Of a DNA stretch of 64,000 nt, positions 53,913 through 62,907 are shown in pieces. Where the stretch lies: assembly GCA_023391695.1 (NCBI GenBank), contig JAEWAK010000042.1:62001-126000 (forward strand). Reading direction: 5' to 3'. Made by a program: the position numbers and the translations under genes. The notes below the pieces were generated by a model. The model did not search any database. It was not told where the DNA came from and saw nothing but the letters and a program-made list of their open reading frames with translations. The stretch comes from Bacillota bacterium (GTDB taxonomy: Bacteria > Bacillota > Clostridia > Lachnospirales > Lachnospiraceae). Each line of letters begins with the position of its first letter. Position 1 is the stretch's first letter.

Positions 53913-53945
53913 AAAAAATCCCCAAATAAAACCGGGAATTTTTTA
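53913..53945. terminator. Bidirectional terminator after the small basic protein gene
   Basis: AAATCCC pairs with GGGAATTT around a 14-nt loop, with A/T tracts of six on both sides. It lies directly after the stop at 53953. Confidence 0.7.
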
Positions 53946-53952
53946 TGGCTTA

Positions 53953-54066
53953 CTATTTTGATTTTTTGGAAGAACCTGATGAAGAAGATGATGCCGATGA
54001 CTGCGGTGACGATTTTTCGGATCCTTGTTTCTTCTTAGGCGCCTTCTTTGGATTTTTATCTCCCAT
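53953..54066 (-). CDS. Small Lys/Ser-rich basic protein (37 residues)
   Basis: Not recognised by function. It starts MGDKNPKKAPKKKQGSEK and ends in a Ser-rich tract and KKSK; probably disordered and nucleic-acid-binding or secreted-like in charge, without a signal peptide. AAAGGTGG lies 9 nt before the chosen ATG, and a terminator follows, both of which support a real gene. Similar MGDKxPK small proteins occur in other bacteria. Confidence 0.6.
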   Translation of the reverse strand: MGDKNPKKAPKKKQGSEKSSPQSSASSSSSGSSKKSK

Positions 54067-54414
54067 GTTCATTCACCACCTTTTTATTATTTTAGTGATA
54101 TTATAAAATATTGTATCGCTTAAAGGGCTTATTGTCAAACTTATTTTTCCAGTTCGTCCCATATTTTCACTTTGATTTCTCTTCAAAATGAGACAATTTT
54201 TTATAGAAACCAGGCCGGTCCTGAAATTTTTTTACCTACCCCTGATGTTTTAAACAGAGTAATATGTTATAATATTACGAAAGATGTAACTAATTCCCTC
54301 TAACGGTAAAAGAACAAAGAAATTCCCTCAAATAGATTTACAGGCACTGTTCGTTGAAACCGCAGTACCTGAATTGTGGCCATAAGAAAAATAACAGGTT
54401 AAGGAGTGTTTATT

Positions 54415-54939
54415 ATGAGTAAAAAAGCTTTACTGGTAATCGATGTACAAAATGACTTAGTGGCAGAACACCCATACCGGGAAGAGGTTATGATAAACTC
54501 CCTGTTCAACTTAGTCTCTGCCTGTAGAAGCAAGGATATTGAAGTAATTTATGTACAGCATGACGGGGATGAAGAGGAATTGACCCCCGGCTCAGACGGC
54601 TGGCAGATTTATGACGCTATAAAACCTGCCTCATTTGAAAAGGTATTCCATAAGAATTATAACAGTGCCTTTAAAAACACCGGCTTAAAAGATTACCTGG
54701 AGAGCAAAGGCATTAACACCTTAATCATCGGAGGAATGCAGACTGAATACTGTATCGATACCAGCTGCAAGGTGGCCTTTGAATACGGTTATGATTTAAT
54801 TATAGCAGAAGATGCCGTATCAACCTTTGACCGGGCCGACATGACCGGTCAAGAACTGTGCCGGTTTTATCTTTACGGCATATGGAATAACCGTTTCGGA
54901 ACCGTGAAAGACAGCGAAGAAATAATAAATACCTTATAA
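54415..54939 (+). CDS. Isochorismatase-family cysteine hydrolase
   Basis: A 174-residue hydrolase with the triad Asp10 (LVIDVQND), Lys80 (VFHKNYNSAF) and Cys113 (GGMQTEYCID). The family includes nicotinamidase and N-carbamoyl hydrolases; specificity is not predictable. Start ATG 54415 is 9 nt after AAGGAG. A hairpin CAGGCACTG/CAGTACCTG lies about 50 nt upstream. Confidence 0.88.
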   Translation: MSKKALLVIDVQNDLVAEHPYREEVMINSLFNLVSACRSKDIEVIYVQHDGDEEELTPGSDGWQIYDAIKPASFEKVFHKNYNSAFKNTGLKDYLESKGINTLIIGGMQTEYCIDTSCKVAFEYGYDLIIAEDAVSTFDRADMTGQELCRFYLYGIWNNRFGTVKDSEEIINTL

Positions 54940-54999
54940 ACCGTAATTCTTTCCGTGTGATTGATATTCCTTTGAGCCAACCTTTTATAACCGCCTAAA

Positions 55000-55079
55000 T
55001 GAGCCTGTCTCTGCTTCCATTCATTTACCAACCCTTTTAAAGATCGGTCTGTAAACGATGCTTTCTTAAGACAGGCTCA
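55000..55079. mobile_element. 80-bp element with perfect 11-bp inverted ends
   Basis: TGAGCCTGTCT at 55000-55010 and its exact complement AGACAGGCTCA at 55069-55079. The interior has little structure. It could be a very small MITE-like element or a terminator for the hydrolase gene; no U-tract follows. Confidence 0.5.
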
Positions 55080-55135
55080 AGAATCAAATATTTATTTATA
55101 ATATAGGAAACCACAGAAATGATTTTTGCTGCATA

Positions 55136-55852
55136 TTAACCTTTTAAGTAACGGATACTTCTTCCTACATCCGTAATGCCGTCCGGTGTCGGCCGGTCGT
55201 TCTCAACAATCAGCCATTCCGTTCCAATTCTTTCCGACATTTCACGGATTCCTTTCACATTGTTGAAGCCTTCGCCAATTGCGCAGGGATGGCCTTCAAA
55301 GTTACCGTCTTTTAAATGAACCAGTGAGATCTTATCCGCATGGTTCTTAATAAAGGAACACGGTTCCACACCTGCATTAAATACCCAGTAAGTATCTATT
55401 TCCAAATTGCAGATTTCCGCAATGGACTCCAACGGTAGACTGCCACCCTCCAGTTTGACGAATTCATGGGAATGGTTATGGTATAATAATTCCATACCGT
55501 TATCCTCAACTGCTTTTTTCGCATTGCTCATTACCCTGATGACATGGTCAACTTCTTCTTTGCTGGCAGTTGGGGCATAAGCGCAGACAATGTACTTGCA
55601 GCCCAGGGTTTTATTATACCCAATAATTTCATCTAATTTAAATTCAAGGTCATTCAGACTCTGGTGGCTGGAAATAACTTCAATCCCTACTTCGTTGATA
55701 AAATCCTTTAATTCCTCCGCTGCCATTCCTGCATAGCCGGCAAACTCCACACCTTCATACCCCAGTTCCTTAACCTTTTTGATACCTGCCTTAAATTCTT
55801 CGGCATTCTCGTAAGTATCCCTTATTGTATATAACTGTAATCCTATCTTCAT
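55136..55852 (-). CDS. Sugar phosphate isomerase/epimerase-family protein
   Basis: A 238-residue xylose-isomerase-like barrel (IGLQLYTIRDTYEN, LLYHNHSHEF, LEIDTYWVFNAG, SLVHLKDGN, LIVENDRP). It is the last gene of a module with an oxidoreductase and a larger paralog. Relatives include 3-keto-sugar and inositol enzymes. AGGAGG precedes the ATG. Confidence 0.85.
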   Translation of the reverse strand: MKIGLQLYTIRDTYENAEEFKAGIKKVKELGYEGVEFAGYAGMAAEELKDFINEVGIEVISSHQSLNDLEFKLDEIIGYNKTLGCKYIVCAYAPTASKEEVDHVIRVMSNAKKAVEDNGMELLYHNHSHEFVKLEGGSLPLESIAEICNLEIDTYWVFNAGVEPCSFIKNHADKISLVHLKDGNFEGHPCAIGEGFNNVKGIREMSERIGTEWLIVENDRPTPDGITDVGRSIRYLKG

Positions 55853-55971
55853 AATACCATCCTCCTGCTTATTTTATGTTTTTATTTATTACAAATCCCA
55901 ATCTGACTCCCATATTATATCCAAACCCCTTAATTTCCACAACGTATCTGGATAATGTCAAAACGAATATT

Positions 55972-56000
55972 CGTTACAGTTCGGCCTTACGGCTGAATTT
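55972..56000 (-). repeat. Two-hairpin motif, copy f
   Basis: The minus strand reads TTCAGCC-GTAA-GGCCGAA, then CTGTAACGAA, 25 of 28 positions shared with copy e. It lies in the gap between the two isomerase genes, oriented with them. Confidence 0.55.
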
Positions 56001-56038
56001 AACAAATTATGCACGGAAATTATGCATTCCGCAAAAGA

Positions 56039-57007
56039 TTAAGCCCAATACATTTCAATCTGCTGGCTGTCAAAAATGATAGTTCTTTTCAATACTTCAA
56101 TTGCTTTTTCCAGGCCTTCTTTGGTAGTCATTAATCCGTCTTCATGTTCAATTGAAATAACCCCGTCGTATCCGGTCTTACGAAGTTCACTGAAGATCCT
56201 GCGCCATACATCCTCACCATGTCCATAGCCTACGGTACGAAAAACCCAGGCACGGTCCTCTATATCGCTGAATTTTGCAGTATCCAGTACACCGTTTACT
56301 GCCGTTACGTAAGGGTCGATCGCCGTATCCTTTGCATGGAAATGATAAATGGCACCTTTTAATTCACGGATCGCCGCTACGGGGTCAATTCCCTGCCAGA
56401 ATAAATGGGAAGGGTCCAGATTGGCACCAATGGCAGGGCCCACCGCTTCACGAAGCTTTAACAAAGTCGCGGGATTATATACACAGAATCCGGGATGCAG
56501 TTCCAGGGCAATCTGAGTTACGCCATGAGCATTGGCAAACTCACACGTCTTCTTCCAGTATGGAATTAATTTTTCGTTCCACTGCCATTCTTTAATTTTC
56601 TGGAAATCTTCCGGCCAGGCGGTCACTACCCAGTTCGGATACCGGGAAGTCTCACTGTCTCCGGGGCATCCGGAGAAACCGACAACGGTTTTTACTCCCG
56701 TCTTTTCCGCTAACAATATGGCCGCTTCAAACTGTTCATGATATTCCTTTGCAATCTCCTTATTGGGGTGCAGAGGGTTACCGTGGCAGGCAAAAGCCGC
56801 AACATCCAGTCCGTATTTTTTAATGGTATCCATAAAAGCTTCTAAAAGTTCCGGCTGTTCCAAAAATCTTCTTGCATCCGCATGGGCTGTTCCCGGAAAA
56901 CCTCCGCATCCGATTTCTACCTGCTGTACTCCCAGGGATTTTAAATACGTCAAAGTTTCATCCAGAGACATATCCCCCAACAGTACCGTCATTACACCTA
57001 ATTTCAT
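56039..57007 (-). CDS. Sugar phosphate isomerase/epimerase-family protein (IolE-like)
   Basis: A 322-residue xylose-isomerase-like barrel with metal-site motifs IALELHPGF, ANLDPSHL, YHFHAKD and SIEHED. Family functions include inosose dehydratase and 3-keto-glycoside enzymes. It lies 28 nt after the Gfo/Idh oxidoreductase gene. GGAGG precedes the ATG. Confidence 0.87.
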   Translation of the reverse strand: MKLGVMTVLLGDMSLDETLTYLKSLGVQQVEIGCGGFPGTAHADARRFLEQPELLEAFMDTIKKYGLDVAAFACHGNPLHPNKEIAKEYHEQFEAAILLAEKTGVKTVVGFSGCPGDSETSRYPNWVVTAWPEDFQKIKEWQWNEKLIPYWKKTCEFANAHGVTQIALELHPGFCVYNPATLLKLREAVGPAIGANLDPSHLFWQGIDPVAAIRELKGAIYHFHAKDTAIDPYVTAVNGVLDTAKFSDIEDRAWVFRTVGYGHGEDVWRRIFSELRKTGYDGVISIEHEDGLMTTKEGLEKAIEVLKRTIIFDSQQIEMYWA

Positions 57008-57035
57008 ATTTCATCCTCCATATAAAGTACTATAT

Positions 57036-58112
57036 TTAGTTAAAGTAAACCGGTGCCCCCGTCTTGGCAGATTCATAAATAGCATCCAGGATTCTGGTTA
57101 CTACGGCTGCCTGTTCCGGTAGTACAGTCAATTCACCTTTTCCTAAGATAGCGTTGGCAAATACGGTTTGTTCGACTACCTGGGGAGAAGAATCCTGGCC
57201 TTCATAGAATGCAACGCCGCCGGCATCCAGACTCGGTTTCGTTACATACTGCCTGTCATGTTTTACTCCGTTGATACGAAGGCCGTCCTGCATATCCGCA
57301 CCTGCCCTGGTACCGCATAAAACAGTCTTTGCTTCCATGACATCCAGGGTATTTAACGCCCAGCTGGCTTCCAGGGTTATGGCTGCACCGTTCTCCATGA
57401 CAACAAATCCGAAAGCACTGTCTTCCACACTGAATTCTTCCGGCTTCCAGGGACCAAACGCATTGCCCTGGTCCGTATCCTCATTGAGTTTATGATAAGT
57501 TGTTCCAACTGCATATTTAGGCTTATAGTTATCCATGGTCCAGAGTGTTAAGTCGAGGGCATGGGTTCCGATATCGATTAACGGTCCTCCGCCCTGTTCG
57601 TATTCATTTAAAAATACGCCCCAGGTCGGCACGGCACGTCGGCGGATTGCTTTTGCCTTGGCATAATATACCTCACCCAGTACACCTGCTTCACATTCCT
57701 TTTTCAGGTACTGGCTGTCACTGCGGTAACGGTTCTGATAACCGATGGTAAGGATCTTACCGGTTTCCTTTGCGGCCTCCACCATGGTGCAGGCTTCCTT
57801 ATAATTAAGAGCCATGGGTTTTTCACACATAACATGCTTGTCGGCATGCAGGGCATCTACGGTTATCACTGCATGGGAACGGTTCGGGGTGCATACATAT
57901 ACCGCATCCAGGTTTTCTTTTAATAATTCCTTATAATCCGTATAAACTTTAGCCCCTTCCGTGCCGAATTCTTTGGAAGCTTTTACTGCCTTTTCTTCGA
58001 TTATGTCACAAAATGCTACCATATCGGCAAATCCTGCACTCTTAATTGCCGGCATGTGTTTTCCGTTTGCAATTCCTCCACAGCCTATGATTCCTACCTT
58101 TAATTTATCCAT
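57036..58112 (-). CDS. Gfo/Idh/MocA-family oxidoreductase
   Basis: A 358-residue NAD(P)-dependent sugar oxidoreductase: Rossmann motif GIIGCGGIANGKHMPAI, catalytic-Lys motif CEKPMALNY, and His-containing DIGTHALDLTLW. With the isomerase-like partners it probably oxidises a sugar or cyclitol hydroxyl. Start ATG 58112 is 7 nt after GGAGG. Confidence 0.92.
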   Translation of the reverse strand: MDKLKVGIIGCGGIANGKHMPAIKSAGFADMVAFCDIIEEKAVKASKEFGTEGAKVYTDYKELLKENLDAVYVCTPNRSHAVITVDALHADKHVMCEKPMALNYKEACTMVEAAKETGKILTIGYQNRYRSDSQYLKKECEAGVLGEVYYAKAKAIRRRAVPTWGVFLNEYEQGGGPLIDIGTHALDLTLWTMDNYKPKYAVGTTYHKLNEDTDQGNAFGPWKPEEFSVEDSAFGFVVMENGAAITLEASWALNTLDVMEAKTVLCGTRAGADMQDGLRINGVKHDRQYVTKPSLDAGGVAFYEGQDSSPQVVEQTVFANAILGKGELTVLPEQAAVVTRILDAIYESAKTGAPVYFN

Positions 58113-58236
58113 TACTTTACCTCCATACTTTTTCAATTGTATTTTCAACATATTTTGATTATAATGATTTTAATGGAAAATGTCATGCCACTTAGTGGTA
58201 TTATAGTGACAAAAAATGCTGCTTATCGGAGGTCTT

Positions 58237-59040
58237 ATGAAGAATAATTTTTCCTATGAATATGTCCGTGATAATATAAATCAGATCGTATGCTGGAAAG
58301 TGGACAACAACCATTACTGGCCCCATTTCCACAGCAGTATTGAAATCATATATGTAACCGCCGGTGAACTGAAAGTTACCCTGAACGGCCAGGTCTACCT
58401 GGTAAGGCAGAATCATTTTTTAATCATCCCCAGCTATTTTATCCACAGTTACGCCACAGATACCTATTCCAGCGCTTATATATTAATAATTCCCCTGGAA
58501 TCCATCCCTTCCTATAAAACTACATTTTCCAAAAAGACCTTTGCCGCCCTGCTAGTGGAACAGCCTCCTCAGGAAGAGGAACTAAAGCACTGTCTGGACG
58601 CATTATGCAGTGTCCAGAAAAATGTGAATCCGTCTGCCCTGGAAAATGTATTAAAAGGTTATACCTATGTGTTTTTAGGACTGTTGATCAGTCATGTCGG
58701 CCTGGTGGATATTACGGATACCAAAATGATTTCCCTCGCCCAGGAAATCCTTATATACCTCCAGGAACATTATCTTCTGCCCCTGAAATTAGAAGAAATC
58801 GCGGAACATTTCGGATACAGCCGGAGCCGTTTTTCCCATATTTTCAATGAATTCTTTGACTGTAAGCTGGTGGAATACTTAAACGGCCTCCGGTGCCGCC
58901 ATGCCCTGGAATTACTCCGTGAAAAAAATACGACCATTACCGATATCGCATTGGCTTCCGGTTTTGACAGCACCCGTACCTTTTACCGGGCTTTTCAGAA
59001 ATGCTTTGGCTGCACTCCCAACGAATCTTTAATAAAATAA
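58237..59040 (+). CDS. AraC-family transcriptional regulator
   Basis: A 267-residue regulator with an N-terminal cupin (YWPHFHSSIEIIYVTAGEL) and two C-terminal helix-turn-helix motifs (LEEIAEHFGYSRSRFSHIFNEFF, ITDIALASGFDSTRTFYRAFQKCFG). It is divergent from the oxidoreductase-isomerase operon and is its likely sugar-responsive activator. Start ATG 58237 follows GGAGG. Confidence 0.93.
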   Translation: MKNNFSYEYVRDNINQIVCWKVDNNHYWPHFHSSIEIIYVTAGELKVTLNGQVYLVRQNHFLIIPSYFIHSYATDTYSSAYILIIPLESIPSYKTTFSKKTFAALLVEQPPQEEELKHCLDALCSVQKNVNPSALENVLKGYTYVFLGLLISHVGLVDITDTKMISLAQEILIYLQEHYLLPLKLEEIAEHFGYSRSRFSHIFNEFFDCKLVEYLNGLRCRHALELLREKNTTITDIALASGFDSTRTFYRAFQKCFGCTPNESLIK

Positions 59041-59161
59041 TACGAATTCCTTAAATTTCGTTAATAAATGTGTATTGGGAAATCTATATGCTATAATGGT
59101 TATGCATAACGAATTTACCTCTTTTGTAAAGGAGCCCGAGTATTAACCAGGAGGATAACCT

Positions 59162-60883
59162 ATGAAGCATGGCAGAATTTTCTTTACCGCCCTTACCCTG
59201 ATAACAGTGCTTGCCATATCAGGAGGGTGTTCCAAACAGAATACACCGGCAGACGCCGTTTATGACGAAATAGATACCGCAGATACCATTTTGGAAATAC
59301 CCGCAGAAACCCAAAGCAGCCCGGCCACACAGAAACTTAAGGAAACTTCCATTCCTTCCGACAGTACGAACTTATTTCCTGCCTATGAATATGTCAATGG
59401 CGTAAAACAATATGGATTTATTGATGAAACGGGAACCTTTATCATTCTGCCCGGTTATTCCTCCGTAACTGATTTTAGCGACGGTTATGCCATCATCAGC
59501 GGTATCGAGGATTATAAAGTAATTGATAAAAGCGGCAAAATAATTTATGAAAGTGACACTCCCACCAGGCCTTACCGTAACGGTGCGGCGGTTTTTATGA
59601 AATCCGTGGACGGCAGCCTGAAAGAAGGCTATATTGATACCAGCGGAAAAACCATAATCAAACCCAGGTTCCTTCAAGCCGATGATTTCAGGAAAGATAA
59701 TACAGCCTTTGTATCAACCGAAACCGGTAAATATGCCTTAATTGACAAAAGCGGCAATATATTGGAAAGTTACCGGTTAGATAAAAAATATAATAATGTC
59801 ATAACTTTTAAGGACGGTTATATCATTTATTCCGATGAAGCCAGCGGTAATACCGGCGTAGTGGATTATAAAGGTGAGGAGATTTTCAAACCGGCATATA
59901 AAATAATCACTTACCTTGGTGAGGGTTTATTTGCCGTAAAAGATCCGGCAATGGAATATAGCGTTACAAAGAATACCCACCCCGATGCCATCTTTGATAA
60001 GGACGGCACCCAGCTGACGGACTATATATTTTATGATATCAGCGAATTTCATAACGGTTATGCATCCGCCACCAACAGCCAGTATACTTACTTTATTGAC
60101 AAAAAAGGCAAGGAAGTAACGGACCTTCCAAAGATAGAGGGCCGGGGCACAATGACCCTGACGGGTGATATCGTAAAAGCAGAAATCGACGATGACCTCA
60201 TCTATATGACCAGGGACGGAATGGTTATATGGCAGAATGACCGGACTCATACCCTTTCTTCCCAAATAACCGTTAAGGAATTAAAATATAAGCCAAATAA
60301 ATATGTGTATGTGTATTACCCTTATATAGAAGGTTTACCGGCTTCCATACAGACTTCCGTCAATGGCACCTTATATAAGCTTTTTACGGATAGCAGGGCG
60401 GATATCAGGGAAGAAGACGGATTATCCGTTGAAGATACTTTTAAGACCGAACTTCTAAAGGATTTGATTATTATCAATAAAAACGGATATGACTATCCGA
60501 TTGGTGCCGCACATGGTTCTCCCATCCGCGATTATTATTTTATTGATACGAAGACCGGTGAATTTTATGATTTAAGCGACCTGTTTAAAAAGAAAAGTAA
60601 TTATGAAAAGCTAATTAATCAAATAATCGGCAAAAAGATCGAAGCTCAAAGCAAACAGGACGATTCCTACTTTTTTCCCGATAGTTTTGAGGGCATTAAG
60701 GAGAATCAGCCTTTTATAATTACGAAGGAAGCCCTTGTCATCTATTTTTATCCTTATGAAATTGCTGCCTATGCTGCAGGTTTCCCGGAATTTAAAATCC
60801 CTTTTGAACAGCTGAAAGAAGTCATTGATTATGAAGGCAGTTTCTGGAATTCTTTTCAGGATACTATAGAAAGCCTGAATTAA
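59162..60883 (+). CDS. WG-repeat lipoprotein with DUF3298-like domain
   Basis: A 573-residue predicted lipoprotein: signal with lipobox SGGC (Cys ~23), then WG/KWG-type repeats over ~75-370 (QYGFIDETGTFIILPGY, KEGYIDTSGKTIIKPRF, KYALIDKSGNI), then a C-terminal RsiV/DUF3298-like domain (~375-565; DYYFIDTKTGEFYDLSDLF, FYPYEIAAYAAGFPEFKIP). Surface-exposed; function unknown. AGGAGG precedes the ATG. Confidence 0.8.
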   Translation: MKHGRIFFTALTLITVLAISGGCSKQNTPADAVYDEIDTADTILEIPAETQSSPATQKLKETSIPSDSTNLFPAYEYVNGVKQYGFIDETGTFIILPGYSSVTDFSDGYAIISGIEDYKVIDKSGKIIYESDTPTRPYRNGAAVFMKSVDGSLKEGYIDTSGKTIIKPRFLQADDFRKDNTAFVSTETGKYALIDKSGNILESYRLDKKYNNVITFKDGYIIYSDEASGNTGVVDYKGEEIFKPAYKIITYLGEGLFAVKDPAMEYSVTKNTHPDAIFDKDGTQLTDYIFYDISEFHNGYASATNSQYTYFIDKKGKEVTDLPKIEGRGTMTLTGDIVKAEIDDDLIYMTRDGMVIWQNDRTHTLSSQITVKELKYKPNKYVYVYYPYIEGLPASIQTSVNGTLYKLFTDSRADIREEDGLSVEDTFKTELLKDLIIINKNGYDYPIGAAHGSPIRDYYFIDTKTGEFYDLSDLFKKKSNYEKLINQIIGKKIEAQSKQDDSYFFPDSFEGIKENQPFIITKEALVIYFYPYEIAAYAAGFPEFKIPFEQLKEVIDYEGSFWNSFQDTIESLN

Positions 60884-60890
60884 GAATATC

Positions 60891-60905
60891 AGACTTCCTT
60901 GATCG
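60891..60905 (+). repeat. Partial AAGTCT/AGACTT repeat (copy 4)
   Basis: AGACTTCCTTGATCG exactly matches the 3' arm of copy 3 after feoB; the 5' arm is missing. Confidence 0.35.
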
Positions 60906-60918
60906 TTTAAAAAGTAAA

Positions 60919-61020
60919 AGTCCCATACCGGCTCTATGGCTGATATGCTGCCCCTATATAGGACATTGAATATAACAATTCCTATATGGGGGTATTTCTA
61001 TGTCGGTATGGGGCTTTTTT
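60919..61020 (+). terminator. Long nested hairpin terminator
   Basis: AGTCCCATACCG pairs with CGGTATGGGGCT, and inside it CCCCTATATAGGA pairs with TCCTATATGGGGG. Six T residues follow on the plus strand. It is about 100 nt long, larger than an ordinary terminator, so it may contain a foldback repeat. Confidence 0.75.
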
Positions 61021-61153
61021 CCGCTATTTTTACATATCTTCCAATAATTTACTGATATTTTATGTAAATTTTACCCTATATTAAATTTAATATGATTTAT
61101 GTAAAGTAAAATGAAACCGAAGAGATTTTTAGAATATTGAAGGAGGCATGTAT

Positions 61154-61759
61154 ATGTACTTTTTTACACATCTTTTCATTTCAAAAACGCTTTACAAACA
61201 TTTTTCAGGTGAAATGCCCCTGGACAGGAAAGCCTTTGCCTATGGCAATATCAGACCGGATATTTTAAGAGGAAGTGACCATAATTCCCACACCTTGGAA
61301 AATTATCTGTTTGCCGTTAACGAACAGGCCCGGCAATTGACCGGAAATGAAACCTCCATAAAGGAGTTTTCCGTTGATTTAGGCGAGATCTGCCACTATG
61401 TATGCGATTTTTTTTGTTACTATCATTTAAACGAAGAGATATATCATAAAATGCTCCGCCACTTCATCTACGAACTCCGACTTCATTACGAGCTGTACAA
61501 AATATACTTCCGGCATAATTTAAAAATAACTTCCACCAGGAAAGAGCCAAGGAAAAACATTTCATCCATCATATTGGAAATGCGCAAGGAATACCTGCTG
61601 GAGCCGGAAAGTTATAAACGGGATATTGATTATGCCTTTCACACTGCTATCTGGACCTGTGAATCCATCTTATTTTACAGGAAGGACCCTTCCCTTCCGA
61701 CCAGGGAGAAGGAAGCCAAAACCCTATCCTTATTACCGGTTGAAGGAGGCAGGTTATGA
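61154..61759 (+). CDS. Zinc-dependent phospholipase C-like protein
   Basis: A 201-residue helical protein of the Zn-dependent PLC family (FFTHLFISKTLYKHF, AFAYGNIRPDI, LGEICHYVCDFFCYYH), with His/Asp residues in the metal-site positions. No signal peptide, unlike secreted toxins, so it is probably intracellular. It overlaps the glycosyltransferase gene by four bases. Start ATG 61154 is 7 nt after AAGGAGG. Confidence 0.75.
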   Translation: MYFFTHLFISKTLYKHFSGEMPLDRKAFAYGNIRPDILRGSDHNSHTLENYLFAVNEQARQLTGNETSIKEFSVDLGEICHYVCDFFCYYHLNEEIYHKMLRHFIYELRLHYELYKIYFRHNLKITSTRKEPRKNISSIILEMRKEYLLEPESYKRDIDYAFHTAIWTCESILFYRKDPSLPTREKEAKTLSLLPVEGGRL

Positions 61760-62898
61760 AAGTTGCTTTATTTACCGATACCTATTTACCCCAGATAAAC
61801 GGTGTGACAAATACCTTGGGAAAGCTTGTATCTTACTATGAAGCCTCCGGTATTGAATATAAAATATTCGTTCCCAGATACGATATGGAACAAATCAATG
61901 AGAACATTGAACGTTACTACAGCCTAAAATTCTTTTTATACCCGGAATCCCGGATCACCTTTCCGAATCTGTTTCGAATGACCGGATCCTTAACGGAATT
62001 CCGACCCGATCTTATTCATCTGATGACCGAATGCAACATGGGTATTGCAGGTCTGCGTTACGGCAAGAAACATGGCATTCCAACCATCTCCAACTATACA
62101 ACCAACTTTTCCCAATATACCAATTACTATAAAATCAATTTTTTGGAACAGGCCGTCTGGAACTACATGAAATGGTTCCATACCCAGAATGATATTACCC
62201 TGTGTCCTTCCCACGCCGCACAGGAATTACTGAAAAAACACGGAATTTATAATACGGATATTTTCTCCAGGGGCATTGATTCGGAAAATTTTAATCCGAT
62301 GTACCGGAATACAGAATTCCGGAAAAGCTCAGGAATTGACGGCAAGACCGTATTTCTCTATGTTGGAAGGATCTCCGTGGAGAAGGATCTGGATATACTA
62401 AGTGAAAGTTACAATACAATCCATGAAATTTATAAAGACCGGATCGCACTTATCATAACCGGGGATGGTCCCTATATCAGAAAATGCAAAAGTATGTTTC
62501 CGGACGACACCATATTCACGGGCTTTAAAAAAGGAAGGGAACTGGCTGAAATATATGCATCCAGCGATATATTCATCTGTCCTTCTTCCACCGAAACCTT
62601 CGGCAACGTGGTCCTGGAAGCCATGGCCTCAGGGCTTCCGGTCATTGGTGCGGATGCCGGCGGAGTCGGTGAAATCATACGACACAGGAATACGGGGCTT
62701 AAATTCCAGCCAAGGAACACGAAAGAACTTACCGGATGCATGAGGATGCTTCTGTCAGATACCAAATTGCGGAATACCCTGCAAAAAAACGGACGTGAAA
62801 TTGGCATGAACCGTTCCTGGAACAAGATATTTGACGGTCTTATGGACATATACCAGGAAATATTAATGAAGAGAGGGATGAGCACCCAGAGTGCTTAA
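61756..62898 (+). CDS. Glycosyltransferase, GT4 family
   Basis: A 380-residue GT-B glycosyltransferase: N-terminal FTDTYLPQINGVTNTL, C-terminal nucleotide-sugar motifs YVGRISVEKDLDIL and the E-x7-E site in SSTETFGNVVLEAMASGLP. Closest in pattern to lipid alpha-mannosyl/glucosyl transferases acting on diacylglycerol or phosphatidylinositol, which would fit a membrane-lipid cassette with the PLC-like protein. Confidence 0.88.
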   Translation: MKVALFTDTYLPQINGVTNTLGKLVSYYEASGIEYKIFVPRYDMEQINENIERYYSLKFFLYPESRITFPNLFRMTGSLTEFRPDLIHLMTECNMGIAGLRYGKKHGIPTISNYTTNFSQYTNYYKINFLEQAVWNYMKWFHTQNDITLCPSHAAQELLKKHGIYNTDIFSRGIDSENFNPMYRNTEFRKSSGIDGKTVFLYVGRISVEKDLDILSESYNTIHEIYKDRIALIITGDGPYIRKCKSMFPDDTIFTGFKKGRELAEIYASSDIFICPSSTETFGNVVLEAMASGLPVIGADAGGVGEIIRHRNTGLKFQPRNTKELTGCMRMLLSDTKLRNTLQKNGREIGMNRSWNKIFDGLMDIYQEILMKRGMSTQSA

Positions 62899-62907
62899 GG
62901 TTTCAAA

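Noticed and set aside
54340..54372. Riboswitch upstream of the isochorismatase-like gene
   Set aside because: A hairpin CAGGCACTG/CAGTACCTG is present, but I could match no known aptamer core and no terminator follows.
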